NCBI RefSeq assembly: GCF_001936475.1
Contig: NZ_MSPQ01000013.1
Location: forward strand, 89,127 to 153,126
Direction: 5' to 3'
DNA from: Algoriphagus marinus
GTDB taxonomy: Bacteria > Bacteroidota > Bacteroidia > Cytophagales > Cyclobacteriaceae
Length of the DNA: 64,000 bases
In this document: positions 1 through 8,665 of the stretch, one piece after another
Numbering within the stretch: the first letter of the stretch is position 1
Layout of the letters: each line of letters starts with the position of its first letter
Translations under genes and position numbers: made by a program
The notes under the pieces: generated by a model
The model's database searches: none
Told to the model about the DNA's origin: nothing
Seen by the model: only the letters and a program-made list of their open reading frames with translations

Positions 1-988
1 TTTTTTGATTCATGTATCCCAAAATTGCCTCAAAGGATTCTCTCAATGTTGGAATACGTTCTCTGGTTTGATATGGGAATAGCTTTTCGATTTTAAGCTC
101 CTCGCCCTTATTCTCTATCAATTTCACTCCGTACCAAAAAAGGCTTTCCAGAGTTCTGACTGAAGTCGTACCAACTGCTATAATTTTACCCTCCATTGCC
201 AACACAGATTCAATAGTTTCTTTGTTCACATGAATCTGTTCACTGTGCATGGGATGTTCAGTGACATCCTTTGCTTTGATCGGCTGAAAGGTCCCTGCAC
301 TGACATGGAGTGTCAGTTGTGTTTTCTGTATTCCTTTATGTTTTAGTTTTTCAAAAATCTCAGGTGTAAAGTGTAATCCTGCAGTCGGAGCGGCCACAGC
401 ACCTTCTTTTTCTGAGTACACAGTCTGGTAGCGATTTTTATCTTCAGTTTCTGGCTTTCGATTGAGATAGGGCGGAAGTGGTACCTCACCACTGGCCTCT
501 ACCACATCTACAAAAGCAACTTGGGAATCATTCCAGGAAAATTCAACTTTCCGGCTTTCTCGATCCAATAATTTTGCTTGTAAAAGAATTTCTTTCTCGT
601 TTAGCAAGACTCTTCCGGTCAGGATTTCTCCATCTTTCCATTTTTTGGAATTTCCAATCATTGTCTCCCAGACTACCGGATGCTTGGCAAGCATTATTTC
701 AGGAATGACCGTTGTGGGCAAAATAGGCTGTAAAAGAAAAATTTCAATTCTTGCTCCCGTCTCTCGTTGGAAAATCAATCTTGCCGGGATCACTTTTGTA
801 TCATTGTAGACCAATAGTGAATCTTTAGGTAATATTGCAGGGATGTCATAGAAATTCCAATGGCTGATTTCTCCATTTTTATATTGAAGTAGCTTGGATT
901 CATCTCGCTTTTTCAAAGGAAATTTGGCTATTCTTTCCTCTGGGAGCGTATATTCGTAGTCTTTTAAATCAATCTTTGGGATCTGCAT
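1..988 (-). CDS. queA: tRNA preQ1(34) S-adenosylmethionine ribosyltransferase-isomerase QueA (partial)
   Basis: QueA transfers the ribosyl part of S-adenosylmethionine to the 7-aminomethyl-7-deazaguanine base of tRNA, making epoxyqueuosine in queuosine synthesis. The reverse strand reads MQIPKIDLKDYEY from an ATG at 988 and stays open to position 1. About 329 codons are present and the C-terminus lies outside the window. Recognisable QueA stretches are LLVYNDTKVIPARL, GAVAAPTAGLHFT (near residue 205), LHVSAGTFQPIK and GTTSVRTLESL. The start is typical for the family. A perfect Bacteroidota -7 element sits just upstream, and menC diverges from it across 70 bases. Family assignment is firm; only the missing end is unknown. 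Confidence 0.95.
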   Translation of the reverse strand, partial: MQIPKIDLKDYEYTLPEERIAKFPLKKRDESKLLQYKNGEISHWNFYDIPAILPKDSLLVYNDTKVIPARLIFQRETGARIEIFLLQPILPTTVIPEIMLAKHPVVWETMIGNSKKWKDGEILTGRVLLNEKEILLQAKLLDRESRKVEFSWNDSQVAFVDVVEASGEVPLPPYLNRKPETEDKNRYQTVYSEKEGAVAAPTAGLHFTPEIFEKLKHKGIQKTQLTLHVSAGTFQPIKAKDVTEHPMHSEQIHVNKETIESVLAMEGKIIAVGTTSVRTLESLFWYGVKLIENKGEELKIEKLFPYQTRERIPTLRESFEAILGYMNQK

Positions 989-1010
989 GACAGGTCTAAA
1001 TTTCAGTTTG

Positions 1011-1018
1011 CAAATATA
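1011..1018 (-). promoter_or_regulatory. Candidate -7 promoter element of queA
   Basis: The minus strand reads TATATTTG, an exact match to the Bacteroidota -7 consensus TAnnTTTG, 22 bases before the queA start codon. No convincing -33 TTG box is seen at the usual distance, so this is a motif match only. Confidence 0.4.
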
Positions 1019-1058
1019 GACCATTCGCTTTAATCCTATTTTAATTCTCCAAAATTCA

Positions 1059-2141
1059 ATGCCTTCAACATTTTTGCTTCGATTTGAATGGATCAAAAGA
1101 ACCTTAAACTTCCGATTTGATGCAGGGACTTCGCGGGGAGTTCTAAAGACAAGACCAGTTTATTGGATTAAAGCTTTTGATCCTCAGCAGCCAAAACGAG
1201 TAGGCTGGGGAGAAGCAGCGCCTCTGGTGAAACTAAGTTTGGACGATATTCCGGATTTTGAGTTGTTATTGGAAAAGGAGCTATCAAGACTTCAAGGGAT
1301 AAACTTTGAAAATGATGCAGAACTTGTTTTACTGCATCTGAAAAAGATCGTTTCTCCCAAGTTGCCAAGTGTCAGATTTGGACTGGAAACAGCAGTTTTG
1401 GATTTTTTGAATGGTGGGAAAAAGCGAATCCTTCCTAATCCATTTTTTGATGAAAATCAGCCCATTCCAATAAATGGATTGATTTGGATGGGAGATCCTG
1501 AATTTATGGCCTCCCAGATTGAAGAGAAAATTGATCAGGGCTTCGATTGCATCAAAATGAAAATTGGGGCAATAGATTTTGAACAGGAACTAGCACTTTT
1601 GGAATACATCAGAAGCCGGTTCTCGAAAGAAGAAATGACCCTTCGAGTGGATGCAAATGGTGCCTTTTCGGTAGCAGAAGCAAAGATCAAACTTGCGGAG
1701 CTTGCCAAACTTGATATTCACAGCATCGAGCAGCCTATCCCTGCTGGGAAGATTAAAGAGATGGCTGAGCTTTGTAAAGGAACGCCTCTGCCAATTGCTT
1801 TGGATGAGGAATTGATCGGTGTAATCGAAAAGGCTGAGCTCTTAGATTCCATAGCACCACAACATATTATTCTAAAGCCTACCTTATTAGGGGGCATTTT
1901 AGAAACCAGAGAGTGGATTAGACTTGCTGAAGAACGTAATATTGGCTGGTGGATGACTTCTGCGCTGGAGAGTAATATTGGGCTGAACGCAATTGCTCAA
2001 TTGGCTTCCAGTTTGATTCCTACTATTCCACAAGGCTTGGGGACGGGTAAACTTTTTCACAATAATCTGGAATCTCCACTTGTGATAGAATCAGGTACGA
2101 TTAGTTATCATTCAGATCTAGACTGGGAAAATCCTTCTTAA
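1059..2141 (+). CDS. menC: o-succinylbenzoate synthase (enolase superfamily)
   Basis: MenC dehydrates SHCHC to o-succinylbenzoate in menaquinone synthesis in the cytoplasm. The 360-residue protein has the full muconate-lactonizing-type layout: an N-terminal capping domain (about 1-110) and a TIM-barrel with KMK (K166, K168), metal ligands D198 in RVDANG, E224 in SIEQP and D249 in ALDEE, and the second catalytic lysine K273 in LKPTLLGG. These match the MenC pattern and suit the o-succinylbenzoate branch better than dipeptide epimerase, although enolase-superfamily specificities can be hard to separate by motif. Its 3' end overlaps the convergent lactonase gene by four bases. Menaquinone is the usual quinone in this phylum, which fits. 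Confidence 0.85.
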   Translation: MPSTFLLRFEWIKRTLNFRFDAGTSRGVLKTRPVYWIKAFDPQQPKRVGWGEAAPLVKLSLDDIPDFELLLEKELSRLQGINFENDAELVLLHLKKIVSPKLPSVRFGLETAVLDFLNGGKKRILPNPFFDENQPIPINGLIWMGDPEFMASQIEEKIDQGFDCIKMKIGAIDFEQELALLEYIRSRFSKEEMTLRVDANGAFSVAEAKIKLAELAKLDIHSIEQPIPAGKIKEMAELCKGTPLPIALDEELIGVIEKAELLDSIAPQHIILKPTLLGGILETREWIRLAEERNIGWWMTSALESNIGLNAIAQLASSLIPTIPQGLGTGKLFHNNLESPLVIESGTISYHSDLDWENPS

Positions 2142-3271
2142 TTCTCCAAAGGAAATAAGTAAACAGGTTTATGAACTGCTACCTTCCAAGCTTTCTGAGA
2201 AAGTAACCCGGAATTTGAATTTCGCTCAAATACCACAATATCATTACTTGCCTGATGTGCACAAAGAAGATATTTTCCGTCAGAGGTTAGGTTGAAGTTT
2301 CTCGGCATTAAGCCACCGGATGAGATGACTTGAATAAGCTTGTAGCTTCCTGATTCATCTTTCCCAAAGACAGAAATGGTGTTTGCTTCTCCACGGTTAG
2401 ATACATACACATTTTCTCCGTCTGGAGACAAGCGAACTTCTGCAGCACCCACGCCTCCTTGGAAACCCTCCTCAAGCATTGAAAGTCGTTGTCTAGAACT
2501 TAGTATCCCTTCTGTGAAATCTAAGACCTCCAAGTTTGCAGTTAATTCCTGTACTGCGAATACAGTTTTTCCATCTGATGAAAAAGCCAAATGCCTAGGC
2601 CCATCTCCCTTAATGACCTCATATTCCGAAACCAATTCAAGAGGTGTTTCTTTACTTGAGACAATGGAATATGTATATATTTTGTCAGTACCAAGATCTG
2701 CCACGATCAGGTATTTTCCATCCGGACTGAAAACCGTACTGTGTACATGTGCTTTCTCTTGCCGGTCTGTATTGACACTGGATCCTTCATGCTGAATTGT
2801 CTGGAGGTACTCCAATTTACTTCCATTACCCACCTTGAAAAAACTAAGATTGCCTCCAGTGTAATTACCGACTGCAAGAAATTCTTCATTTGGCGACAGA
2901 GCCAAATAACAGGGGTGATCTCCATACGAAGGAATAGTATCGAGGGGAATGAGTTCATCTCCGACTTTAGAAAAAGTCATCACATTTCCTCCGGTTTGAC
3001 TCATATCTTCTTCTAAAGCAAAGACTAGATTTTCCGCTTTATTACTGATCACAAAAGATGGGTTTTTTACTCCAGGTGCTATCAGCTTTACTTCAAATAA
3101 ATTTGAGTCGGGATTAAATCGTACCAAGTTGATGCCCTGGTCTTCTTGATCCGTATACGTTCCAACTAAAAAAGAATAAGCTTTTGAAGGAGTTTCCATT
3201 TCAGTCGTTTTGGGTGGATTACAGGCAATAGTGAAAACTAGTATCACAATACCTAAAGTAAGTTGCTTCAT
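2138..3271 (-). CDS. Lactonase-family (6-phosphogluconolactonase-like) lipoprotein
   Basis: A 377-residue seven-bladed beta-propeller of the PF10282 lactonase family. An N-terminal lipobox (hydrophobic stretch ending FTIAC, lipidated Cys17) places it in the cell envelope, unlike cytoplasmic Pgl. Family signs are SFLVGTYTDQ near the mature N-terminus, HVHSTVFSPDGKYLIVADLG, GPRHLAFSSDGK, VRLSPDGENVYVSNRG and a last blade MPRNFNLTSDGKYL. Relatives hydrolyse 6-phosphogluconolactone or muconolactone, but a periplasmic or surface lipoprotein could act on another sugar lactone, so the substrate is unknown. It is convergent with menC (four-base overlap) and divergent from ppc. Confidence 0.85.
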   Translation of the reverse strand: MKQLTLGIVILVFTIACNPPKTTEMETPSKAYSFLVGTYTDQEDQGINLVRFNPDSNLFEVKLIAPGVKNPSFVISNKAENLVFALEEDMSQTGGNVMTFSKVGDELIPLDTIPSYGDHPCYLALSPNEEFLAVGNYTGGNLSFFKVGNGSKLEYLQTIQHEGSSVNTDRQEKAHVHSTVFSPDGKYLIVADLGTDKIYTYSIVSSKETPLELVSEYEVIKGDGPRHLAFSSDGKTVFAVQELTANLEVLDFTEGILSSRQRLSMLEEGFQGGVGAAEVRLSPDGENVYVSNRGEANTISVFGKDESGSYKLIQVISSGGLMPRNFNLTSDGKYLLCAHQASNDIVVFERNSNSGLLSQKAWKVAVHKPVYLFPLEN

Positions 3272-3439
3272 TTGGTTAAGATAAGTAAATCATACTTTAA
3301 GTTTAAAGCTCGGTTTTAAAATCAATTAAATTTTAAAAAAACGGAATAAAATACTTTTTCTGTTGGAGATATTGTAATGATTTAGGGTGTTTTTAGAATT
3401 TTCACTAATTTAACCATTGAATTAAACTTTCGCTCTAGA

Positions 3440-5974
3440 ATGCAAAAAACCTATGATACTGAAGTCGCAAAGCGATTTACGATTTATAACAGTTTATTCT
3501 TGGATCTTCCTTTCAATGATATCTATCGAACGGGTACGCTGCTTCCAATTTTGGGTACTGCATGTCAAAAAGGATTTGAAAATGGACTGACTCCAAAGCA
3601 AATTATTAATGGTTTTTTTGAAGAAATGCTGCCAGATGCCAGTGAAAAATCACATATGGATCTGTTATTTCAAATGATTCAATATGTCGAAAGACAAGTG
3701 GTTTTATTTGACTCGATCGAGGATGCAGCTTATGATAAAATCAATGATCTGAAGGGGAAAGGATCAATCAATGCTTTGATAAATCGGACAGATAATGATA
3801 AAAAACGAGCTGAATTAATTGAAAAGCTTAAGACCTTTTCCGTTAGATTAACACTAACAGCTCACCCGACTCAATTCTATCCCGGAAATGTCTTAGGAAT
3901 CATCACAGATCTCGAAAATGCAATTCGAACCGATGACATAGGCCGGATAAACTCTTTACTTCAACAACTGGGGAAAACGGGTTTTACGAAGCGTGAGAAG
4001 CCTTCTCCTTACGATGAGGCAATTAGCTTGATTTGGTATTTGGAAAATATCTTTTATCAAAGTATTTCGGACATCATGATCCGGTTGTTGAATTCTTTGA
4101 ATATTCCGTTACATGACTGGGAAAATCCTGGATTACTGAAAGTTGGTTTTTGGCCAGGTGGAGATCGGGATGGCAATCCATTTGTGACGCATGACATTAC
4201 TCAACAAGTTGCGTCAAGACTAAAAAAATGGATTCTAAGATGTTATTACCGAGACATGAGAAAGTTGAAAAGAAGATTGACTTTCAAGCATGTCGAAGAG
4301 ATTATATTGAAAGTTGAGCGGGGAATTTTCGCAACACTTTTTGAAAACAATCAGGTTTATCAGACCAAAGATCAACTAATAGATGATTTGTTAGAGGCCA
4401 GAACAGCGTTAATACAGCATCACGAGGGGTTATTTGTTGAGGTCTTAGATGAATTTATTCTTAAAGTGAAAATTTTCGGTTTTCACTTTGGCTACATGGA
4501 TATGCGTCAGGATAGCAGAAAACATGATGCACTTTGGGAAGAGCTCTTTAAAATAAAGGGCATAGAAATGGGTACATCTGAGCAAGAACAAATTGATCAA
4601 ATTCTTGCTACAGAAAGCATTCCAGGCCTGGATCAATTTCAAGAGCCATTTCATGCAGAGATGCTTCGTTCATTTGAGGTTATCGATCCTATCCAAAAGG
4701 AAAGTGGTGAGGATATTCTTAATCGATATATTATTTCCAACTGTCAATCAAGAAAGCACTTACTTGAAGTTTATCAGTTGGCAAAATTAACCCTCGGAAA
4801 AGGTAAAGAGCAAATGCCATTGGATATAGTGCCTCTTTTCGAGACGATAGATGACTTGGCTGCAGCACCTGCAATCATGACTAGCCTGTATCAATTGCCC
4901 GAGTATCAAAATCACCTTAAATCCAGAGGTAACAAGCAAACGATTATGCTTGGGTTTTCTGATGGAACCAAAGATGGTGGATATATTCAAGCCAACTGGT
5001 CTATCCTTAGGGCAAAAGAAGAGATGACTCGTGTATCTCGAGAGAATAATATTGAAGTTGTGTTTTTTGATGGTCGCGGTGGGCCTCCTGCAAGAGGAGG
5101 AGGGAATATGCATAATTTCTATGCTTCCATGGGTGAAAAAGTAGAGAATGCAGAGATTCAGGTCACTATTCAAGGACAGACGATCTCTGCAAATTATGGG
5201 AAGCAAGCTTCTTGTACCTACAATTTGGAGCAACTTCTGAGCGCAGGTCTGGAAAATCATTTGTATCAGGATTCAGAGAAAAATTTAAACTCCGAACAAA
5301 GAGAATTAATTGACGAGTTGGCAAGTGAGGCTTATGAGTCGTATAAGAAATTCAAGAGTCACCCTAAGTTTGTGCCTTATTTAGAATATGTTACCCCACT
5401 GAAGTATTTTGGGATGACTAATATTGGTTCAAGACCATTAAAGCGTGGCAAAGGAGAGGGGTTGAAGTTTGAAGACTTGAGGGCAATTCCGTTTGTAGGC
5501 TCATGGGCACAAATGAAGCAAAATATTCCTGGCTTTTATGGAGTGGGAGAGGCCGTTGAGGTATTGGAGAAAAGAGGAAAGCTGGAGCAATTGAAAGCAC
5601 TCTATGAGAATTCCTTATTTTTCCGTACTCTGCTTGGAAATTCCATGCAATCCTTGTCAAAGTGTTTTTACCCAGCTACAGCTTATTTGAGTGAAGACGA
5701 AGCCTATGGTGATTTTTGGAGAATTATGTTTGAAGAGTACAAGCGGTCTATTGAGAAATTAAAAATAGTTTCTTCGATGGATCAATTGATGGGAGATAAT
5801 CCTGTTTCAAAAAAATCCATAGAGATCAGAGAGCGAATTGTACTTCCACTTATTACCGTACAGCAGTTTGCGATTCAGCAAATGCTTGAAACGGGTAAAA
5901 GTGACGAGATCTTGCAGCGATTGGTGTTGAGAAGTATGTTTGGAATCATAAATGCTGCTAGAAATGCCGCATAA
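3440..5974 (+). CDS. ppc: Phosphoenolpyruvate carboxylase
   Basis: Cytoplasmic anaplerotic enzyme converting phosphoenolpyruvate plus bicarbonate to oxaloacetate. At 844 residues it is full length. The catalytic histidine signature LTLTAHPTQ is at H142, the substrate-binding GFWPGGDRDGNPFV lies around residue 236, the GFSDGTKDGGY segment near residue 508, and the glycine-rich loop FFDGRGGPPARGGG near residue 545. That loop has PP where the E. coli type has a different pair, a form I associate with Bacteroidota enzymes. The gene stands alone, divergent from the lactonase gene, and ends in a strong bidirectional terminator directly after its stop. Confidence 0.95.
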   Translation: MQKTYDTEVAKRFTIYNSLFLDLPFNDIYRTGTLLPILGTACQKGFENGLTPKQIINGFFEEMLPDASEKSHMDLLFQMIQYVERQVVLFDSIEDAAYDKINDLKGKGSINALINRTDNDKKRAELIEKLKTFSVRLTLTAHPTQFYPGNVLGIITDLENAIRTDDIGRINSLLQQLGKTGFTKREKPSPYDEAISLIWYLENIFYQSISDIMIRLLNSLNIPLHDWENPGLLKVGFWPGGDRDGNPFVTHDITQQVASRLKKWILRCYYRDMRKLKRRLTFKHVEEIILKVERGIFATLFENNQVYQTKDQLIDDLLEARTALIQHHEGLFVEVLDEFILKVKIFGFHFGYMDMRQDSRKHDALWEELFKIKGIEMGTSEQEQIDQILATESIPGLDQFQEPFHAEMLRSFEVIDPIQKESGEDILNRYIISNCQSRKHLLEVYQLAKLTLGKGKEQMPLDIVPLFETIDDLAAAPAIMTSLYQLPEYQNHLKSRGNKQTIMLGFSDGTKDGGYIQANWSILRAKEEMTRVSRENNIEVVFFDGRGGPPARGGGNMHNFYASMGEKVENAEIQVTIQGQTISANYGKQASCTYNLEQLLSAGLENHLYQDSEKNLNSEQRELIDELASEAYESYKKFKSHPKFVPYLEYVTPLKYFGMTNIGSRPLKRGKGEGLKFEDLRAIPFVGSWAQMKQNIPGFYGVGEAVEVLEKRGKLEQLKALYENSLFFRTLLGNSMQSLSKCFYPATAYLSEDEAYGDFWRIMFEEYKRSIEKLKIVSSMDQLMGDNPVSKKSIEIRERIVLPLITVQQFAIQQMLETGKSDEILQRLVLRSMFGIINAARNAA

Positions 5975-5975
5975 A

Positions 5976-6008
5976 AAAAGGCCCGAATCTTTAAGGTTCG
6001 GGCCTTTT
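5976..6008. terminator. Bidirectional intrinsic terminator between ppc and the 6025 lipoprotein gene
   Basis: A perfect 12-bp stem (5976-5987 with 5997-6008, core GGCCCGAA/TTCGGGCC) has a 9-base loop, with A-run on one side and T-run on the other. It serves both convergent genes. Confidence 0.9.
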
Positions 6009-6024
6009 AATTTTTAGTAATCAA

Positions 6025-6663
6025 TTACTTGGCAATCAAACCATCTTTAATCAGTTGGTTTACGACAAGTTGGGAAAATGAGTTGGAAAAGGTCTCAATT
6101 GAGGATGGGTTAGTAGTCTCTGACTGAGCAGACCAAACAAGTTCTTCTGTATTAGCATCATATAAGTTGATCTCTAGGTAATAATTCTTATCTGTAGAAT
6201 AATAACCAGGGCTATACATTACGGGGTTATAATAGGAATAATATCCAGAGAATCTGCCGTAGTATCCACCGTATCCCATAGGAGAATACATTGTAGTACC
6301 AGGGACATAACGCGTCTCAGAAGTCTGATCGAGTAGTGCAATTGTTAAAATAGCGTCGCTTCCACCATCGCGTATTGCTGCAACAGTAGCGTCTTTATTC
6401 TCTGCAGTCGCTTTAAAACCTGGAGGAATGATTTCGAAGCTACTTTTAGCCTCTACACCATCTTTTTCAAGCATGGCATCAATATCATTCTCAATGGTTT
6501 GTCTGGCTACCAGATTTTCAGAAATAGCTGTTACAAAAATACTTTTATACGGCTCAGAGGGAGTGTTTGGGCCAGTCCAAGATCCAATTATTTTCGTACT
6601 AGGAGAGCAAGCACTTACCATAGCTATTAAGACTAGGGCAAGTAGGTAATTTAGTTTTTTCAT
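6025..6663 (-). CDS. Small envelope lipoprotein, DUF4136-like architecture
   Basis: A 212-residue predicted lipoprotein: basic MKKLNYLL start, hydrophobic helix, and lipobox VSAC with Cys19. The mature part begins STKIIGSWTG, continues with an alpha/beta region (SIFVTAISENL), then a Tyr/Gly/Pro/Met-rich stretch (about 125-158) with YGGYYGRF and YYSYYNP. It ends in a strand-rich part containing ELVWSAQSE. The overall order resembles the neighbouring DUF4136 proteins, but I cannot assign a family firmly. It is the second gene of a two-gene unit with the 6688 gene (24 bases apart). No enzyme motif is seen. An anchored structural or stress-linked envelope protein is a guess. Confidence 0.7.
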   Translation of the reverse strand: MKKLNYLLALVLIAMVSACSPSTKIIGSWTGPNTPSEPYKSIFVTAISENLVARQTIENDIDAMLEKDGVEAKSSFEIIPPGFKATAENKDATVAAIRDGGSDAILTIALLDQTSETRYVPGTTMYSPMGYGGYYGRFSGYYSYYNPVMYSPGYYSTDKNYYLEINLYDANTEELVWSAQSETTNPSSIETFSNSFSQLVVNQLIKDGLIAK

Positions 6664-6687
6664 TTTGACTTTTGTTAAGTGGATTTT

Positions 6688-7230
6688 CTAATTGTCTAAT
6701 TCTTTGAAGATTTCTGATACTGCAGACTCTATAGCTGCCGGAGTATTTTTTTGTTTGTTTGGAAGGACCTGATCAATGGTTCCTACCCAAACAGCTTTAT
6801 TGGAGTTACGGTCGACTAGGTGTACGGTTAGGCTTCCTTCCCGATAAGTATTCACCGGTAATTCTTTGGCTTGCCAAGTATAGGATCGTTGTCCTGAATA
6901 CATGAATGGATCAGTAGCTAAGCTAGTTGTTCTTGTTTGCACTTTGTCTTCTATTTTTATTCCCAAGTTGATTTTAAGATCAGGATTGGTAGAAGATTTA
7001 GTAAGTCCACGTGCGACTAACTCCTTGCTTATAGTTTCTTCTAAATAAGAAATATTCTCTTTGAAATTAGGGTTTTCAGAGTTTGGAGCATCTATTTCAA
7101 AGAAATCAAAGGTCTTGTAATCAGTTAAACTAAAATCTTTATACTGATCATTCTCTACAATTACTCGCGATCCTCCGCAGGAAAATACTCCGAAAAGGAA
7201 TACTAAGAATATTAGTTTTTTAGTCTTCAT
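6688..7230 (-). CDS. DUF4136-domain lipoprotein
   Basis: A 180-residue lipoprotein with lipobox FSCGG (Cys18). The mature sequence has the DUF4136 pattern: DFSLTDYKTFDFFE near the start, a helix ending ISKELVARGLT, PDLKINLGIKIEDK in the middle, and a C-terminal GSLTVHLVDRNSNKAVWVG strand pair followed by a helix. The function of the family is unknown; members are common, often tandem, in Bacteroidota and Proteobacteria envelopes. It leads the two-gene unit with the 6025 gene. The first 34 bases downstream of its start side hold no gene, so its promoter probably lies in 7231-7334. Confidence 0.8.
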   Translation of the reverse strand: MKTKKLIFLVFLFGVFSCGGSRVIVENDQYKDFSLTDYKTFDFFEIDAPNSENPNFKENISYLEETISKELVARGLTKSSTNPDLKINLGIKIEDKVQTRTTSLATDPFMYSGQRSYTWQAKELPVNTYREGSLTVHLVDRNSNKAVWVGTIDQVLPNKQKNTPAAIESAVSEIFKELDN

Positions 7231-7334
7231 AAAGTGTTTTTTTAGATTTCTAATTTAGCCAGTAATTCTGAATTACTAATGGGAAGCGTGTAGTGCTACT
7301 TTTTCTGGAAAAATGAAGTACAGTTTTTAAACAT

Positions 7335-7378
7335 AAAGCCAGGTTTGACTTTCAAAAATGATAGTCAAACCTGGCTTT
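7335..7378 (-). terminator. Terminator after the 7404-9136 gene set
   Basis: A perfect 16-bp inverted repeat (7335-7350 with 7363-7378, core AGCCAGGTTTGACT) with a 12-base loop lies 26 bases beyond the 7404 stop. The T-run on the minus side is short, so termination may be only moderately efficient. Confidence 0.7.
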
Positions 7379-7403
7379 AAAATTTGAAATGCCAAGCATC
7401 TTA

Positions 7404-7997
7404 TTATCTAATGAATACGAATCCAAAGTTTAATCCAATGTTTGATTGGCCATCTAATCCACCTCCGGAGAAAGATTGATAGTATTTAGCACCAATCTTG
7501 AAACCAAAATTTTCAGATGGTGCGATCAAAACCCCTAACTCTGGTCTTAATGCAAATTGCCAGTACGTATTCTCAGAGGTAAAAATGCCCATATCAATTC
7601 TTCGATTGTGTGCGATCGTTCCTAATCCCAAACTACCATATGGTTTTACAGCACCTTCGGTGGTTGCAAAATAAGTTCCAGTCGCTAAAATTGGATAACT
7701 TTGCTGATAGCGATATTGAACTCCTGATAGTGAGGCTGTTCCTTCGGTATAGACTTTATTTAGCTCACGCTTGTAAAGGGTAAAATGACCTAATTCTCCA
7801 CCGAAAGTGATATTTCGCTTAGTGAATACTTGAAACTCTGCAGTGAATCCTCTTCCTGAAGCTTGATCTATGAAGTCAGAAGTATTTCCGGTAGGTATGC
7901 TTACTGCGTAATTGAAAGAAAATAAAGATTTTTGTGCATTAGCTTTTTCAGCAATAATCATCACCAAAAGAGCAAATAGTAGGATTGACTTTTTCAT
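7404..7997 (-). CDS. Small outer-membrane beta-barrel protein
   Basis: A 197-residue protein with a cleavable signal peptide (MKKSILLFALLVMIIAEKANAQ) followed by alternating amphipathic strands: SLFSFNYAVSIPTG, GFTAEFQVFT, ITFGGELGHFTLYK and others. It ends in NIGLNFGFVFIR, an aromatic-rich terminal strand typical of eight-stranded outer-membrane barrels. No catalytic residues are evident. It follows the 8000 lipoprotein gene by two bases and closes a three-gene operon. The exact barrel family (OprF/OmpW-like porin or DUF) cannot be told from sequence alone. Confidence 0.75.
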   Translation of the reverse strand: MKKSILLFALLVMIIAEKANAQKSLFSFNYAVSIPTGNTSDFIDQASGRGFTAEFQVFTKRNITFGGELGHFTLYKRELNKVYTEGTASLSGVQYRYQQSYPILATGTYFATTEGAVKPYGSLGLGTIAHNRRIDMGIFTSENTYWQFALRPELGVLIAPSENFGFKIGAKYYQSFSGGGLDGQSNIGLNFGFVFIR

Positions 7998-7999
7998 GA

Positions 8000-8647
8000 T
8001 TATTTAGCTAAGTATGGTGATTGTTCGAATGCTTGATTAATAGTGGTGCCGATTCTTGAAGTAATCGTATCTACGTTTCCTTCCAAAAGCCCATTGACTA
8101 CTCCTGTCCAAACTACCGGAATCTGATCTGCGGCATTTTGATTTTTAGGATCCGTCATCTGCATGATTACTGATCCAGTTCTGATTCGCGTCACTTGTGG
8201 AGGATAATATCCAGGATAATACCAGCCCCATCCTGGACCCCAACCTGGATAAAACCAGCTCCAATACCACCAATCGTAGTAGAAGTACAATTGATCAGTC
8301 TGAAATACTGCAGGAAGGATAATTAAATCCGGATCTGCTGTAGAAGTGACTTCTGTATAACCCAAACTTCTCATATTGGATCGGATAGATGCTAAAATTG
8401 CCGCTGAATAAGCAGGAGAAACAAATTCTGGTTCAAAACCCGGTTCACCAGGGATGTTTTCCTGATCGATTTTGATCACCTTATCAGGAAGGGCAAAAGT
8501 GCTTTTGCTTTGAAAATTGAATGAATCGTCATAGTTGGTGTAGACAATATCTAATTCATCGATATACTCTGCCCCATCGGGGAAGCAAGAAATAGATACC
8601 ATTGCAATACTTACAATGGCAACTAAGGCATTGATTTTTTTAAACAT
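8000..8647 (-). CDS. DUF4136-like lipoprotein with Trp/Tyr/Pro-rich insert
   Basis: A 215-residue lipoprotein with lipobox VSISC (Cys21). DUF4136-like signs are DFSF-type start replaced by SFNFQSKSTFALPD, a helix ILASIRSNMRSLGYTEV and PDLIILPAVFQ. Between about 121 and 150 lies an unusual aromatic stretch with YYDWWYWSWF, PGWGPGWGWYYPGYYPP. After it come SVIMQMTDPK and IPVVWTGVVNGLL. The aromatic insert is longer than expected for this family and may form a loop exposed to lipid or ligand; that is inference. It is 18 bases after the 8666 gene and two bases before the 7404 barrel gene, so the three are probably cotranscribed. Confidence 0.75.
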   Translation of the reverse strand: MFKKINALVAIVSIAMVSISCFPDGAEYIDELDIVYTNYDDSFNFQSKSTFALPDKVIKIDQENIPGEPGFEPEFVSPAYSAAILASIRSNMRSLGYTEVTSTADPDLIILPAVFQTDQLYFYYDWWYWSWFYPGWGPGWGWYYPGYYPPQVTRIRTGSVIMQMTDPKNQNAADQIPVVWTGVVNGLLEGNVDTITSRIGTTINQAFEQSPYLAK

Positions 8648-8665
8648 TCTGGTAGTTGATTTTAA

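Noticed and set aside
478..708. 76-codon plus-strand frame
   Set aside because: It lies opposite queA, and its translation lacks protein-like features.
2376..2795. 139-codon plus-strand frame
   Set aside because: It is opposite the lactonase gene, whose propeller repeats explain the sequence.
4787..5260. 157-codon minus-strand frame
   Set aside because: It is a shadow of ppc; its residue mix is not protein-like and it has no motif.
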